Of a stretch of 32,464 nt of DNA, positions 15,566 through 22,266 are shown piece after piece. Both the position numbers and the translations under genes were made by a program. Below the pieces are notes generated by a model that was given only the letters and a program-made list of their open reading frames with translations, did no database searches and was not told the origin of the DNA. Origin of the DNA: Oscillospiraceae bacterium (GTDB taxonomy: Bacteria > Bacillota > Clostridia > Oscillospirales > CAG-272). Numbering within the stretch: the stretch's first letter is position 1; each line of letters opens with the position of its first letter. The stretch lies in assembly GCA_015065045.1 (NCBI GenBank), contig SVRB01000004.1:1-32464 (forward strand), written 5' to 3'.

Positions 15566-16636
15566 ATGAAAATTATATTAGGCAAACAATTAAAAAAATT
15601 ACGCAGGATAAAAGGTAATACCCAAGAGGAATTGGCTGAACACCTCGGAATTACTATGCAAGCTATTTCAAAATGGGAACGAGAAGAAGGATTTCCTGAT
15701 ATAACGTTTTTGCCTGCTATTGCTTCATATTACGGTGTAAGTGTTGATGAGTTGCTTGGTGTCGGAAAAGCTGAAAAAGAAAAAAAGATAAAAACCTACC
15801 ATGATAAAAATTTGGAACTTTTTCGCGAGGGCAAAAATTCAGAGCGTGTGGCTTTATGTCGTGAAGCAAATAAGGAATTTCCCGACGAGTTTTCGCTGTT
15901 GTATAATTTAATGTACGCATTGCAAGCCGAGGATATAAACAAAAATGCCGATGAAATTATTAAATATGGCGAAAGAATATTGGCGGAATCTACTGATAAT
16001 CACCTAAGGAGTGGCGCGATCCAATCTTTGAGCTTTACTTATTATTTCGCAAAGGGTGATGCGGAATCTGCTAAGAAATATGCTTATATGGCAGGCATAT
16101 ATAGCTCTACAGTTAATGAAATAATGCCGCGCTTGCTTGAGGGAGAAGAGGCAGTTGCGTTTTGTCAGACAAATATACAAACGCTTTTTGATATGATTTG
16201 GGGTAACACAAACACTATGTGTTGGAAAGGGAAATATTCCGCAGAAGATAAGATAAAAGCTTATACATTTGTGCTTGATTGCTTTAGATTGCTATATCCG
16301 GATGGCAATTACGGTTTTTATCATATAAGGGTAGCTGATTGCTATAAAGAATTGGCATATAGCTATCTTGAGCTTGGGAATGATGAACAGATGTTTATTT
16401 GCCTTGAAAAATCAGCGGAACATTCAATAAAATTTGACACAAGAAAAAATGGAATAAATACTGCATTTATGGTTAATAAGGTTAAGCAATCCGTAGATGA
16501 TTCCTATAAGGATTATCCTGAAAACAAATCGGGATTGCTTTTAAAAGCTTTAAAAAAAGATAAATTTGCGCCTTTTTACAACGATCCTCGCATGATAAGA
16601 ATTCTTGAAAAGCTAACTGAGGTTGCAGTTATATAA
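15566..16636 (+). CDS. XRE-family transcriptional regulator with C-terminal TPR-like region
   Basis: 356 residues. Residues 1-62 form a Cro/CI helix-turn-helix ([41 protein letters not shown]), the typical clostridial XRE type with SVDELLGV closing the domain. The rest is helical, with repeated patterns consistent with tetratricopeptide repeats ([27 protein letters not shown]), as in peptide- or ligand-sensing regulators. GGGAG lies 10 nt before the ATG. The target is unknown. It is not next to an obvious toxin, transporter or conjugation gene, and may regulate itself. Confidence 0.88.
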   Translation: MKIILGKQLKKLRRIKGNTQEELAEHLGITMQAISKWEREEGFPDITFLPAIASYYGVSVDELLGVGKAEKEKKIKTYHDKNLELFREGKNSERVALCREANKEFPDEFSLLYNLMYALQAEDINKNADEIIKYGERILAESTDNHLRSGAIQSLSFTYYFAKGDAESAKKYAYMAGIYSSTVNEIMPRLLEGEEAVAFCQTNIQTLFDMIWGNTNTMCWKGKYSAEDKIKAYTFVLDCFRLLYPDGNYGFYHIRVADCYKELAYSYLELGNDEQMFICLEKSAEHSIKFDTRKNGINTAFMVNKVKQSVDDSYKDYPENKSGLLLKALKKDKFAPFYNDPRMIRILEKLTEVAVI

Positions 16637-16646
16637 TAATTTATTT

Positions 16647-16781
16647 TTATGCTTCGATATTGTACTCTTGAACCGGCGCTGACCTTCCTGAAACATTGGT
16701 CGAAATATGGCGCTCGTTGCTCCTGCAGTCTGTATTAGGACAAATGTTGCCGTAGAATAGTTCCTCAAGTATTGATCTCAT
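16647..16781 (-). CDS. Small 44-residue ORF, N-terminus like DUF6809 (truncated remnant)
   Basis: A strong AGGAGG at 16790-16795 lies 8 nt before ATG 16781. The first residues MRSILEELFYGNICPN match my recollection of the start of clostridial DUF6809 proteins (about 90-110 residues). After about residue 25 the sequence changes to ISTNVSGRSAPVQ, which matches the repeat at 12387-12429 and not the family. It therefore looks like a DUF6809 gene truncated by, or fused to, a dispersed repeat. It may still be translated. Confidence 0.4.
   Translation of the reverse strand: MRSILEELFYGNICPNTDCRSNERHISTNVSGRSAPVQEYNIEA
16667..16709. repeat. Short repeat shared with 12387-12429
   Basis: The second copy of the 43-nt sequence, 35 of 43 identical. 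It forms the 3' half of the truncated DUF6809-like ORF. Confidence 0.5.
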
Positions 16782-16783
16782 AT

Positions 16784-16814
16784 AATTATCCTCCTAAAAG
16801 TAGTTAGGATAATT
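16784..16814 (-). promoter_or_regulatory. RNA hairpin masking the ribosome site of the small ORF
   Basis: AATTATCCT (16784-16792) and AGGATAATT (16806-16814) are perfectly complementary. In the minus-strand RNA the 3' arm contains the AGGA of the AGGAGG site, so folding would hide the ribosome site of the 44-residue ORF. Confidence 0.5.
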
Positions 16815-17213
16815 GTAACGTGAGTTGGCACTTTTGCGAATGGGGGAAGAATGTTGTTTGCGGAAAAGTTGCAATAAAATGTAATACTAAAAATGTATAA
16901 ATGCTGTTGAAAGAAGTAGTGCTCTATGGTATAATGAAATTACAAGGCAGAAGAATAACTATATCTGATTATTATGGACATTCTGGGACAAAAAAATTCA
17001 AATGAATTGAAGATTCATTTGATTCCTCTAAACTTACTTTGATGGAAATAGGTTAACTCCCATTCAATGATTGTTTTCTGTATATATTATCAATGACTAT
17101 CTCTATGCTTCCATTGAGGAAACTGACACATTGCTTTTAGATTTTCCCGTCGATGAACCGAAATCGTGGAAAAACTTAACACTATGTTTTTGCAAAATTT
17201 GATGTGATGTCCC
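16815..17213. other. AT-rich gap with an orphan promoter, a hairpin and a coding remnant
   Basis: No intact gene is seen. A strong rightward promoter, TTGAAA (16907-16912), 17 bp, TGgTATAAT (16930-16935), is followed by no ORF with a ribosome site. A 10-bp hairpin lies at 16998-17022. A 43-residue stop-bounded frame ending near 17200 (containing YLYASIEETDTLLLDF) looks like the tail of a lost gene. The stretch may be a decayed gene or a small-RNA transcript. Confidence 0.45.
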
Positions 17214-17242
17214 TTGACAATCAAGGTATTGCTAACTAATAA
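17214..17242 (+). promoter_or_regulatory. Promoter of the dGTPase-like gene
   Basis: TTGACA (17214-17219), 17 bp, TAATAA (17237-17242). A TTG at 17214 that would be the longest-ORF start is itself part of the -35 box, so the start must lie downstream. Confidence 0.7.
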
Positions 17243-17261
17243 AATTTTTGGGGGTATTATT

Positions 17262-18497
17262 TTGTCAAAATTAAAATTTGAAAATCATGCTACTTTTCCA
17301 AATAATATTCATTGGGAATTACTAACCTCACGACAAAGTGAATTATATTTTCGTCCTGATGATATCCGTAGTCCGTTTGCAAGGGACTACACTCGAATCC
17401 TCCACTCGATGGCTTACCGTCGACTTAAACACAAAACCCAAGTTTTTTTCAATATTGATAATGACCATATATGTACACGAATGGAACATGTTGCACACGT
17501 TGAATCTGTGAGTTCGACGATTGCTAGAAGACTTGGATTAAATGAAGAACTTACAAAAGCAATTTCAATGGGACATGATTTGGGGCATGCTCCATTTGGA
17601 CATCAAGGAGAATCTGTAATAAAAAAACTGTGCAATAAGTATTTGAATCAAAGTTTTTGGCATGAACAAAATGGTTTGAGATTTGTTGACAAAGTGGATT
17701 TACTTGAAGATAACTATAAGTCTTTTAAAAACCTGAATTTAACATACGCGGTGAGAGATGGCATCATATCTCATTGTGGAGAAGTAGATGAAAACGGAAT
17801 TTTCCCTAGGAGTATAGACATTTCTATTGATGATTTTAATGAAGCGGGAAAATACCAAGCCGTTACATGGGAGGGGTGTGTAGTTAAAATTGCAGATAAA
17901 ATTGCTTATGTGGGTCGTGATATAGAAGATGCGATGAATCTTGGTTTTTTGGATCAAACAGCACAAAATACTCTTTTGCGAATGGCACAAGCTAATGATC
18001 AAAATGTATTAAACACGACTGTGATCATGCATAATATGATTATTGATATCTGTAACAACAGTTCCCCCAAAAATGGTATTTGCTTAAGTCACAAATTCAA
18101 TCAACAATTAAAAGATATTAAAGCATTTAATTACGAACACATCTACAATCACCCACGTCTTGAACCTTTTAAACACTATTCTGAACTTGTTATTACTCAA
18201 ATATTTGAATCACTTTTAACTATGTATGACGGAAAACACACTTGGAGTATGTTGAATGAAAATCGATGTTTTACACCTCAACTGGTAGATTCTTTTGAAA
18301 AATGGTTAGCTCGTTACTGCAATGTTAGCATAGTTCCAAATGGCGAATTAAAAGATTTGGCATTGAGTTGTACAAATGAAAAAATATATAAAAACTTGGA
18401 AACAAAGGAATTATACATCCAAGCAATAATAGATTATATTTCTGGTATGACTGATCGGTTTGCTATAGTGCTCTTTAATGAATTATTGCAGTTTTAA
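17262..18497 (+). CDS. dGTP triphosphohydrolase-family HD protein
   Basis: 411 residues from TTG 17262, which has GGGGG at 17250-17254, 7 nt upstream. The N-terminal third is classic dGTPase: SPFARDYTRILHSMAYRRLKHKTQVF, then H in RMEHVAHV, the HD pair in GHDLGHAPFGHQGE and the distal Asp in DKIAYVGRDIEDAM, a complete metal-binding set. The family cleaves dNTPs to nucleoside and triphosphate in the cytoplasm. Codon use is more AT-rich than in the neighbours, and the gene stands alone beside a tRNA-Pro 3'-end duplication, which suggests transfer. Standalone dGTPases in such places can act in phage defence by dNTP depletion; housekeeping dNTP control is the alternative. Confidence 0.88.
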   Translation: MSKLKFENHATFPNNIHWELLTSRQSELYFRPDDIRSPFARDYTRILHSMAYRRLKHKTQVFFNIDNDHICTRMEHVAHVESVSSTIARRLGLNEELTKAISMGHDLGHAPFGHQGESVIKKLCNKYLNQSFWHEQNGLRFVDKVDLLEDNYKSFKNLNLTYAVRDGIISHCGEVDENGIFPRSIDISIDDFNEAGKYQAVTWEGCVVKIADKIAYVGRDIEDAMNLGFLDQTAQNTLLRMAQANDQNVLNTTVIMHNMIIDICNNSSPKNGICLSHKFNQQLKDIKAFNYEHIYNHPRLEPFKHYSELVITQIFESLLTMYDGKHTWSMLNENRCFTPQLVDSFEKWLARYCNVSIVPNGELKDLALSCTNEKIYKNLETKELYIQAIIDYISGMTDRFAIVLFNELLQF

Positions 18498-18533
18498 AAT
18501 TAATGTTTTGTATTTTTATGTAGAAAAATAGGA

Positions 18534-18592
18534 TGTTACACACATTTGCGTAGCAAATTGCGTAACACCTACACAAAAACTGCGTAGCAGGT
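18534..18592. repeat. Nested inverted repeats downstream of the dGTPase gene
   Basis: TGTTAC (18534-18539) pairs with GTAACA (18562-18567), enclosing a perfect ATTTGC-gta-GCAAAT hairpin (18544-18558). A further ACCT/AGGT pairing with the word GCGTAGC follows. No T-run follows, so it is not a simple terminator. Purpose unknown. Confidence 0.4.
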
Positions 18593-18601
18593 AAGAAAAA
18601 A

Positions 18602-18622
18602 GAGGCTATAAATAGTAGCCTC
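18602..18622 (-). terminator. Minus-strand terminator
   Basis: GAGGCTA (18602-18608) pairs with TAGCCTC (18616-18622). The T-run is on the minus strand, so it stops leftward transcription coming from the tRNA side. Confidence 0.6.
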
Positions 18623-18652
18623 AAAAAGTTCAAAAAAGCTTATAGGTAAAAT

Positions 18653-18684
18653 AAAAATCGGGAATCGTTTGATTCCCGATTTTT
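18653..18684. terminator. Terminator next to the tRNA-Pro fragment
   Basis: A perfect 14-bp stem (18653-18666 with 18671-18684) and GTTT loop. On the minus strand it directly follows the CCA end of the tRNA fragment. Confidence 0.75.
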
Positions 18685-18712
18685 GGTCTAAGTGACTGGA
18701 CTTGAACCAGCG
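18684..18712 (-). repeat. tRNA-Pro 3'-end fragment (candidate attachment site)
   Basis: 29 bases identical to 18870-18898, the T-arm, acceptor strand and CCA end of the intact tRNA-Pro. Orientation is the same. The 5' part of a tRNA is absent. Duplication of a tRNA 3' end in direct orientation is the classical scar of a tRNA-targeting integrase. Only about 157 bp separate the copies, so any element here has been lost. Confidence 0.6.
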
Positions 18713-18749
18713 ACCACAACCGTGAACCCCCAAAGCTCGATAAACTCGC

Positions 18750-18800
18750 TTCGGGGAACCCCTTCACCACCCCCTCTGCGCTCCGCGCAGGGCGTGATCT
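18750..18800. repeat. Partial relative of the 5658-5792 repeat
   Basis: GGGGAACCCCTTCACCACCC here corresponds to GGGGAACCACCTCACCACCC in the first element, followed by a GC-rich hairpin (CTGCGCTCCGCGCAG) in the same relative place. It lies between the tRNA fragment and the tRNA. Confidence 0.5.
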
Positions 18801-18834
18801 CGGACACTGCTTCAAAACCAAGCATATAAAACAA

Positions 18835-18868
18835 AAAAAGCTGACGGGCTATTGCCCATCAGCTTTTT
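18835..18868 (-). terminator. Terminator of tRNA-Pro
   Basis: A 15-bp stem with one mismatch (18835-18849 with 18854-18868), TATT loop. On the minus strand it begins 2 nt after the tRNA CCA and ends in a T-run. Confidence 0.8.
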
Positions 18869-18869
18869 A

Positions 18870-18945
18870 TGGTCTAAGTGACTGGACTTGAACCAGCGGC
18901 CTCTACCACCCCAAGGTAGCGCTCTCCCAGCTGAGCTACACCTAG
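18870..18945 (-). tRNA. tRNA-Pro (anticodon GGG), CCA encoded
   Basis: The minus strand folds as a standard cloverleaf. Acceptor CTAGGTG pairs with CACTTAG (one G-U). The D-stem is GCTC/GAGC and the anticodon stem CTACC/GGTAG with loop TTGGGGT, giving anticodon GGG. The T-arm is GCTGG-TTCAAGT-CCAGT, then discriminator A and encoded CCA. Upstream on the same strand are TTGACT (18986-18981) and TATAAT (18963-18958) with a 17-bp spacer. The gene is 76 nt. Confidence 0.92.
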
Positions 18946-18957
18946 TCAACAGACCGT

Positions 18958-18986
18958 ATTATAGCACATCTGTTTCAAATAGTCAA
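18958..18986 (-). promoter_or_regulatory. Promoter of tRNA-Pro
   Basis: On the minus strand, TTGACT, 17 bp and TATAAT, with the tRNA beginning about 12 nt downstream. Confidence 0.8.
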
Positions 18987-19055
18987 GACCTCATTGAAAA
19001 TATTTTTTGCTTTTTATTGATTTTATTCCATTTTTTATTTATTTGTCTAAAAAAA

Positions 19056-19511
19056 TCAGTCGTTGTCGCCTTTCATCGCACTCAATTCCTGCATAAAGCT
19101 TTCAATATCGTTAAAATTTCGATAAACCGAAGCATATCTTACGTAAGAAACCTCATCAATATCGCGCAGCTTTTCAAGCACTCTGCGGCCTATCTCCGAC
19201 GTATGTACCTCTGTCTTGAACGAGTTACGCAAGTCAACCTCAATCTCTGTTATAATTCTCTCCATATCCTTAAGTGTAATCATCGAACGCTTATAGCAAG
19301 CCTTATCAAGTCCGTTCAAAATCTTATTTCTGTCAAAAATCTGTTTCGTTCCGTTCTTCTTTATAACAATGATCGGCACAGTCTCGTGCACCTCAAACGT
19401 TGTAAAACGTCTTCCGCAAGAAAGACATTCTCTTCTTCTTCTGATCTCAGAATCGGTCGGTCGGCTGTCTATTACCTTACTTACTGCATTTCCGCAAACA
19501 GGACATTTCAT
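19056..19511 (-). CDS. nrdR: NrdR, transcriptional repressor of ribonucleotide reductase genes
   Basis: 151 residues. An N-terminal zinc ribbon (C3, C6, C29, C32; MKCPVCGN and ECLSCGRRFTTFE) with RRRREC is diagnostic. It is followed by an ATP-cone (VPIIVIKKNGTKQIFDRNKILNGL to about residue 140) that senses ATP/dATP. NrdR represses nrd operons by binding paired NrdR boxes. AGGAG precedes the ATG. Two NrdR-box-like sequences lie in its own promoter, so autoregulation is likely. No ribonucleotide reductase gene is in this window. Confidence 0.97.
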   Translation of the reverse strand: MKCPVCGNAVSKVIDSRPTDSEIRRRRECLSCGRRFTTFEVHETVPIIVIKKNGTKQIFDRNKILNGLDKACYKRSMITLKDMERIITEIEVDLRNSFKTEVHTSEIGRRVLEKLRDIDEVSYVRYASVYRNFNDIESFMQELSAMKGDND

Positions 19512-19548
19512 AAAATCACTCCTATTTTTATATTCCCTTTACAGTAAA

Positions 19549-19607
19549 ATTATAACATAACACCAAATATGGTGTCAAGCCTTTTTTCTTTGCACAACAT
19601 ATTGTAA
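19549..19607 (-). promoter_or_regulatory. nrdR promoter with two NrdR-box-like sites
   Basis: On the minus strand, TTGACA (19578-19573), 18 bp, TATAAT (19554-19549). Box 1, ACACCATATTTGGTGT (19560-19575), fills the spacer and overlaps the -35 box. Box 2 (19592-19607, GCACAACATATTGTAA on plus) lies just upstream. The centres are 32 bp apart, the three-turn spacing known for NrdR box pairs. Matches to ACACwATATATwGTGT are about 13 and 12 of 16. Confidence 0.7.
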
Positions 19608-19662
19608 CTTAAAACAACTTTAAATAAATAAAAACACATACAAACAAAAGAGGCAAGGTTTA

Positions 19663-19691
19663 TTGATTTTAGGTGCATAATATGGTATAAT
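19663..19691 (+). promoter_or_regulatory. Promoter of the Dabb gene run
   Basis: TTGATT (19663-19668), 17 bp, TGgTATAAT (19683-19691). It probably drives the genes from 19764 to about 23538. Confidence 0.75.
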
Positions 19692-19763
19692 ATTTTATCA
19701 AAATAAATAATCGGTTAAGTTATTTTGCATACAAAGCCGATAATAAAAAATAAGAGGTGCGCT

Positions 19764-20066
19764 ATGATTAAGCATATTGTAATGTGGAGATTTAAAGAAG
19801 AAGCAGAAGGTAGAACAAAGCTTGAAAACATGGAGCTTGTAAGAGACAGACTCTATGCGCTTGTGCCCATTGTTCCTCAGATCAAAAAGATGGAAATCGG
19901 ATTTGATTTCAGCAAGACACCTATGTCATACGATATGATTCTCTATACTGAATTTGAAACAAAAGAAGATCTTGATATATACGCAGTTGACAGCGAACAC
20001 GCAAAGGTAAAGGTTATCGTTGCAGCGACAACAGAAGCTCGCGTTGTGCTTGATTACGAGGCATAA
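19764..20066 (+). CDS. Dabb-family (stress-responsive alpha/beta barrel) protein
   Basis: 100 residues. The pattern MIKHIVMWRFKEEAEGRTK... then MEIGFDF..., MSYDMILYTEF..., DLDIYAVDSEHAKVKVIV is the dimeric ferredoxin-like Dabb fold, with His at the second strand (SEHAKV). Function in bacteria is mostly undefined. AGAGGTG lies upstream of ATG 19764; the earlier in-frame codon at 19725 lacks a ribosome site. It is the first gene of a co-oriented run with the CPBP protease gene 14 bp downstream. Confidence 0.88.
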   Translation: MIKHIVMWRFKEEAEGRTKLENMELVRDRLYALVPIVPQIKKMEIGFDFSKTPMSYDMILYTEFETKEDLDIYAVDSEHAKVKVIVAATTEARVVLDYEA

Positions 20067-20080
20067 TATTACAAAAAGCG

Positions 20081-21046
20081 ATGAATAATATCGATTTTAT
20101 TCAGATACCAGACGAGAATAAAATTAAATACAGAAAAACCGTTGACGTTATCGCGATCGGACTATTGCTCCAGACACTACTATCAGAAGGCAGTTCTTAT
20201 CTGTTTTTGGTACTGTCGGGGGCTTTTTCGGCATTTGGACTTACTAAGGGAAGTATTGCTTACAACAACATAAGCTCGGGAGCCGATATTATAGTATACG
20301 CTTTGGTATTTCTTCTTCCGGCTTTGTTTATACTGAAATACGCGCCCGAGAAGAACAGCAGTATAGGCAATAAAATAAAATTGCCGAAGAATTTTATATC
20401 TGTTTTATTTGCGTTTCTCGGATGTATTGCTGTTTGCGGAAGCATTACAGCCATAATAAAAGTATCAATTGAAGAAATTGGTATAGGTTTTCATACCTTT
20501 GAATTTACCATCCCCCACGATATATTGGGAACAATATTGTTTATTGTTTCCTCAGCGGTAATACCTGCGATAGTCGAGGAGCTTCTGTTCAGAAAAGCCA
20601 TTCTCGGAAATCTCTTGCCGTACGGTAAATGGTTTGCTGTAATTTTATCATCTGTATGCTTTTCGCTGATGCACAGAAATCCATCTCAGACTATATATAC
20701 TTTTGTGGGAGGAATCATTCTTGCTGTTGTAGTTATAAATAGCAACTCTGTTTTTCCTGCGATGCTCTTGCATTTTTTGAATAATTTGTTATCGGTCGTT
20801 TATATGCTGATATATGAATACGCGAGCGAACAGACATATTTGCTTGTAGTATCGTGTATTGATATTGTTTTGCAGCTTTGCGGAATTATTTTCGTATGTG
20901 TATTGTTTGGAAAAGGTTTTTTTGAGCTTGAATCGCACTCTGACGGACTTACGTTTTCTCCGACAAAAAATCTTGTCAGAATCTATTTTGTAGTATACGT
21001 TTTATATTCTTTGTTTTTATCATTAAGGTGGGTATACGCTATATGA
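20081..21046 (+). CDS. CPBP-family intramembrane glutamic endopeptidase
   Basis: 321 residues with about eight hydrophobic helices. The catalytic motifs of the CPBP/Rce1 family are present: EELLFRK (E166, E167, R171; EExxxR), FSLMH (F194, H198; FxxxH) and HFLNN (HxxxN). Members cleave within membranes or process prenylated and bacteriocin-like peptides; the substrate here is unknown. The ribosome site is weak and the gene starts 14 bp after the Dabb gene, suggesting translational coupling. Its stop codon overlaps the tadA start (ATGA). Confidence 0.9.
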   Translation: MNNIDFIQIPDENKIKYRKTVDVIAIGLLLQTLLSEGSSYLFLVLSGAFSAFGLTKGSIAYNNISSGADIIVYALVFLLPALFILKYAPEKNSSIGNKIKLPKNFISVLFAFLGCIAVCGSITAIIKVSIEEIGIGFHTFEFTIPHDILGTILFIVSSAVIPAIVEELLFRKAILGNLLPYGKWFAVILSSVCFSLMHRNPSQTIYTFVGGIILAVVVINSNSVFPAMLLHFLNNLLSVVYMLIYEYASEQTYLLVVSCIDIVLQLCGIIFVCVLFGKGFFELESHSDGLTFSPTKNLVRIYFVVYVLYSLFLSLRWVYAI

Positions 21047-21543
21047 ACGAATATTTTGTTGAACAGACAAAAGAATATGATGAAGCTGAAGCTATAGAAT
21101 TTATGAAGGCTGCTATTGAACAGGCTAAAATGGCTGCTGACATCGGTGAAGTTCCTGTTGGCGCTGTTGTTGTATGCGACGGAAAAATCGTATCGGCGGA
21201 GTTTAATACAAGAGAAACGGGGAAGAATGCGCTTCACCATGCGGAAGTAAAGGCTATCGACTCGGCTTGTAAAGCGCTCGGCGGTTGGAGATTGCATAAG
21301 TGTGATCTATACGTAACGCTTGAACCCTGCCCGATGTGCGCGGGTGCTATTGTAAATGCGCGTATAAAGAGGGTGATCTTCGGTGCTTTTGACAAAAAGG
21401 CGGGCGCATTCGGAAGCGTTATAAATATGAATGACTTTCCTCTTAATCACAAGCCTGAGATACACAGCGGTGTATGTATAGATGAGTGTTCACAGCTTTT
21501 GTCGGATTTTTTTGCAAATCTGCGAAAGACTAAAAATAGTTAA
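21043..21543 (+). CDS. tadA: tRNA-specific adenosine deaminase TadA
   Basis: 166 residues. Makes inosine at the wobble position of tRNA-Arg(ACG). Zinc and catalytic motifs are HAE (H66-E68) and PCPMC (95-99), with IGEVPVGAVVV typical of TadA rather than cytidine deaminase. The start ATG 21043 overlaps the CPBP stop (ATGA) and has AAGGTGGG upstream at 21025-21032. A GTG at 21028 is less likely. Length is normal for the family. Confidence 0.95.
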   Translation: MNEYFVEQTKEYDEAEAIEFMKAAIEQAKMAADIGEVPVGAVVVCDGKIVSAEFNTRETGKNALHHAEVKAIDSACKALGGWRLHKCDLYVTLEPCPMCAGAIVNARIKRVIFGAFDKKAGAFGSVINMNDFPLNHKPEIHSGVCIDECSQLLSDFFANLRKTKNS

Positions 21544-21553
21544 GGGTACAACT

Positions 21554-22228
21554 ATGGAACAAATTAAGATACTGTACGAGGACAAGCATATTGTTATATG
21601 CGTAAAGCCTCAGAACATACTGTCACAGCAGGACGGTAAGGGCTCTCCTGATATGGTGAAGGCTCTCGGAGAAATGACGGGAGCTGACGTAAAGGTCGTA
21701 CACAGACTTGATTTTGGTGTTGGCGGCGTTATGGTGTATGCAAAAAGTGATATTGCCGCATCAAGACTGTCCGAGTGCGTCAGAAACAAGAGCTTTGAAA
21801 AGGAATACTATGCTATAGTTATGGGCAGACCCGAAGAGGACTTTGGTGTCTATAAGGATCTTTTATTCAAGGACTCGTCAAAAAATAAGACTTACGTTGT
21901 TGACCGAATGAGGAAAGGCGTTAAAGAAGCAAGTCTTGAATATAAGGTTATTGATGCAAAGGAAACCGAAAAGGGAGATATGTCTCTTGTGTGGATAAAA
22001 CTGCATACGGGCAGAACACACCAGATAAGAGTACAATTTGCCTCAAGAAGGACGCCCCTTTACGGTGACGGTAAATACGGAAGCAAAACGTCCGACAAAA
22101 AGACGGCGCTTTGGTCATACAGACTGACGTTTTTGCATCCTATAACTAAGAAAATTATCAGTTTTTCGGATATACCCGACGACTCGTTCCCTTGGAACGT
22201 TTTTGATTTTTCCGATAATAGATTGTAA
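21554..22228 (+). CDS. RluA-family pseudouridine synthase
   Basis: 224 residues converting uridine to pseudouridine in rRNA or tRNA. HRLDFGVGGVMVYAKS contains catalytic D53; most relatives read HRLDxxTSGl, so the T/S positions are V and G here. RTHQIRVQFA and the LYGDGKYG loop are present. No S4 domain precedes it, so it is of the short RluA/RluE-like type and its RNA target cannot be assigned. The start is ATG 21554 with AAGGG, 10 bp after tadA, so the two RNA-modification genes are coupled. Confidence 0.9.
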   Translation: MEQIKILYEDKHIVICVKPQNILSQQDGKGSPDMVKALGEMTGADVKVVHRLDFGVGGVMVYAKSDIAASRLSECVRNKSFEKEYYAIVMGRPEEDFGVYKDLLFKDSSKNKTYVVDRMRKGVKEASLEYKVIDAKETEKGDMSLVWIKLHTGRTHQIRVQFASRRTPLYGDGKYGSKTSDKKTALWSYRLTFLHPITKKIISFSDIPDDSFPWNVFDFSDNRL

Positions 22229-22266
22229 ATAACAAGCATCATATATTTATTATGCGAGGTGTTATT

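Noticed and set aside
18713-18800. A second complete tRNA upstream of the tRNA-Pro fragment
   Set aside because: No acceptor, D-arm or paired anticodon stem can be folded from the minus strand; only the 3' end is present.
18630-18821. Minus-strand ORF of 63 codons
   Set aside because: It covers the tRNA-Pro fragment and repeat piece; its LVQVQS segment is translated T-arm sequence.
18888-19547. Plus-strand ORF of 219 codons
   Set aside because: It begins inside tRNA-Pro and runs antisense to nrdR, which is unmistakable.
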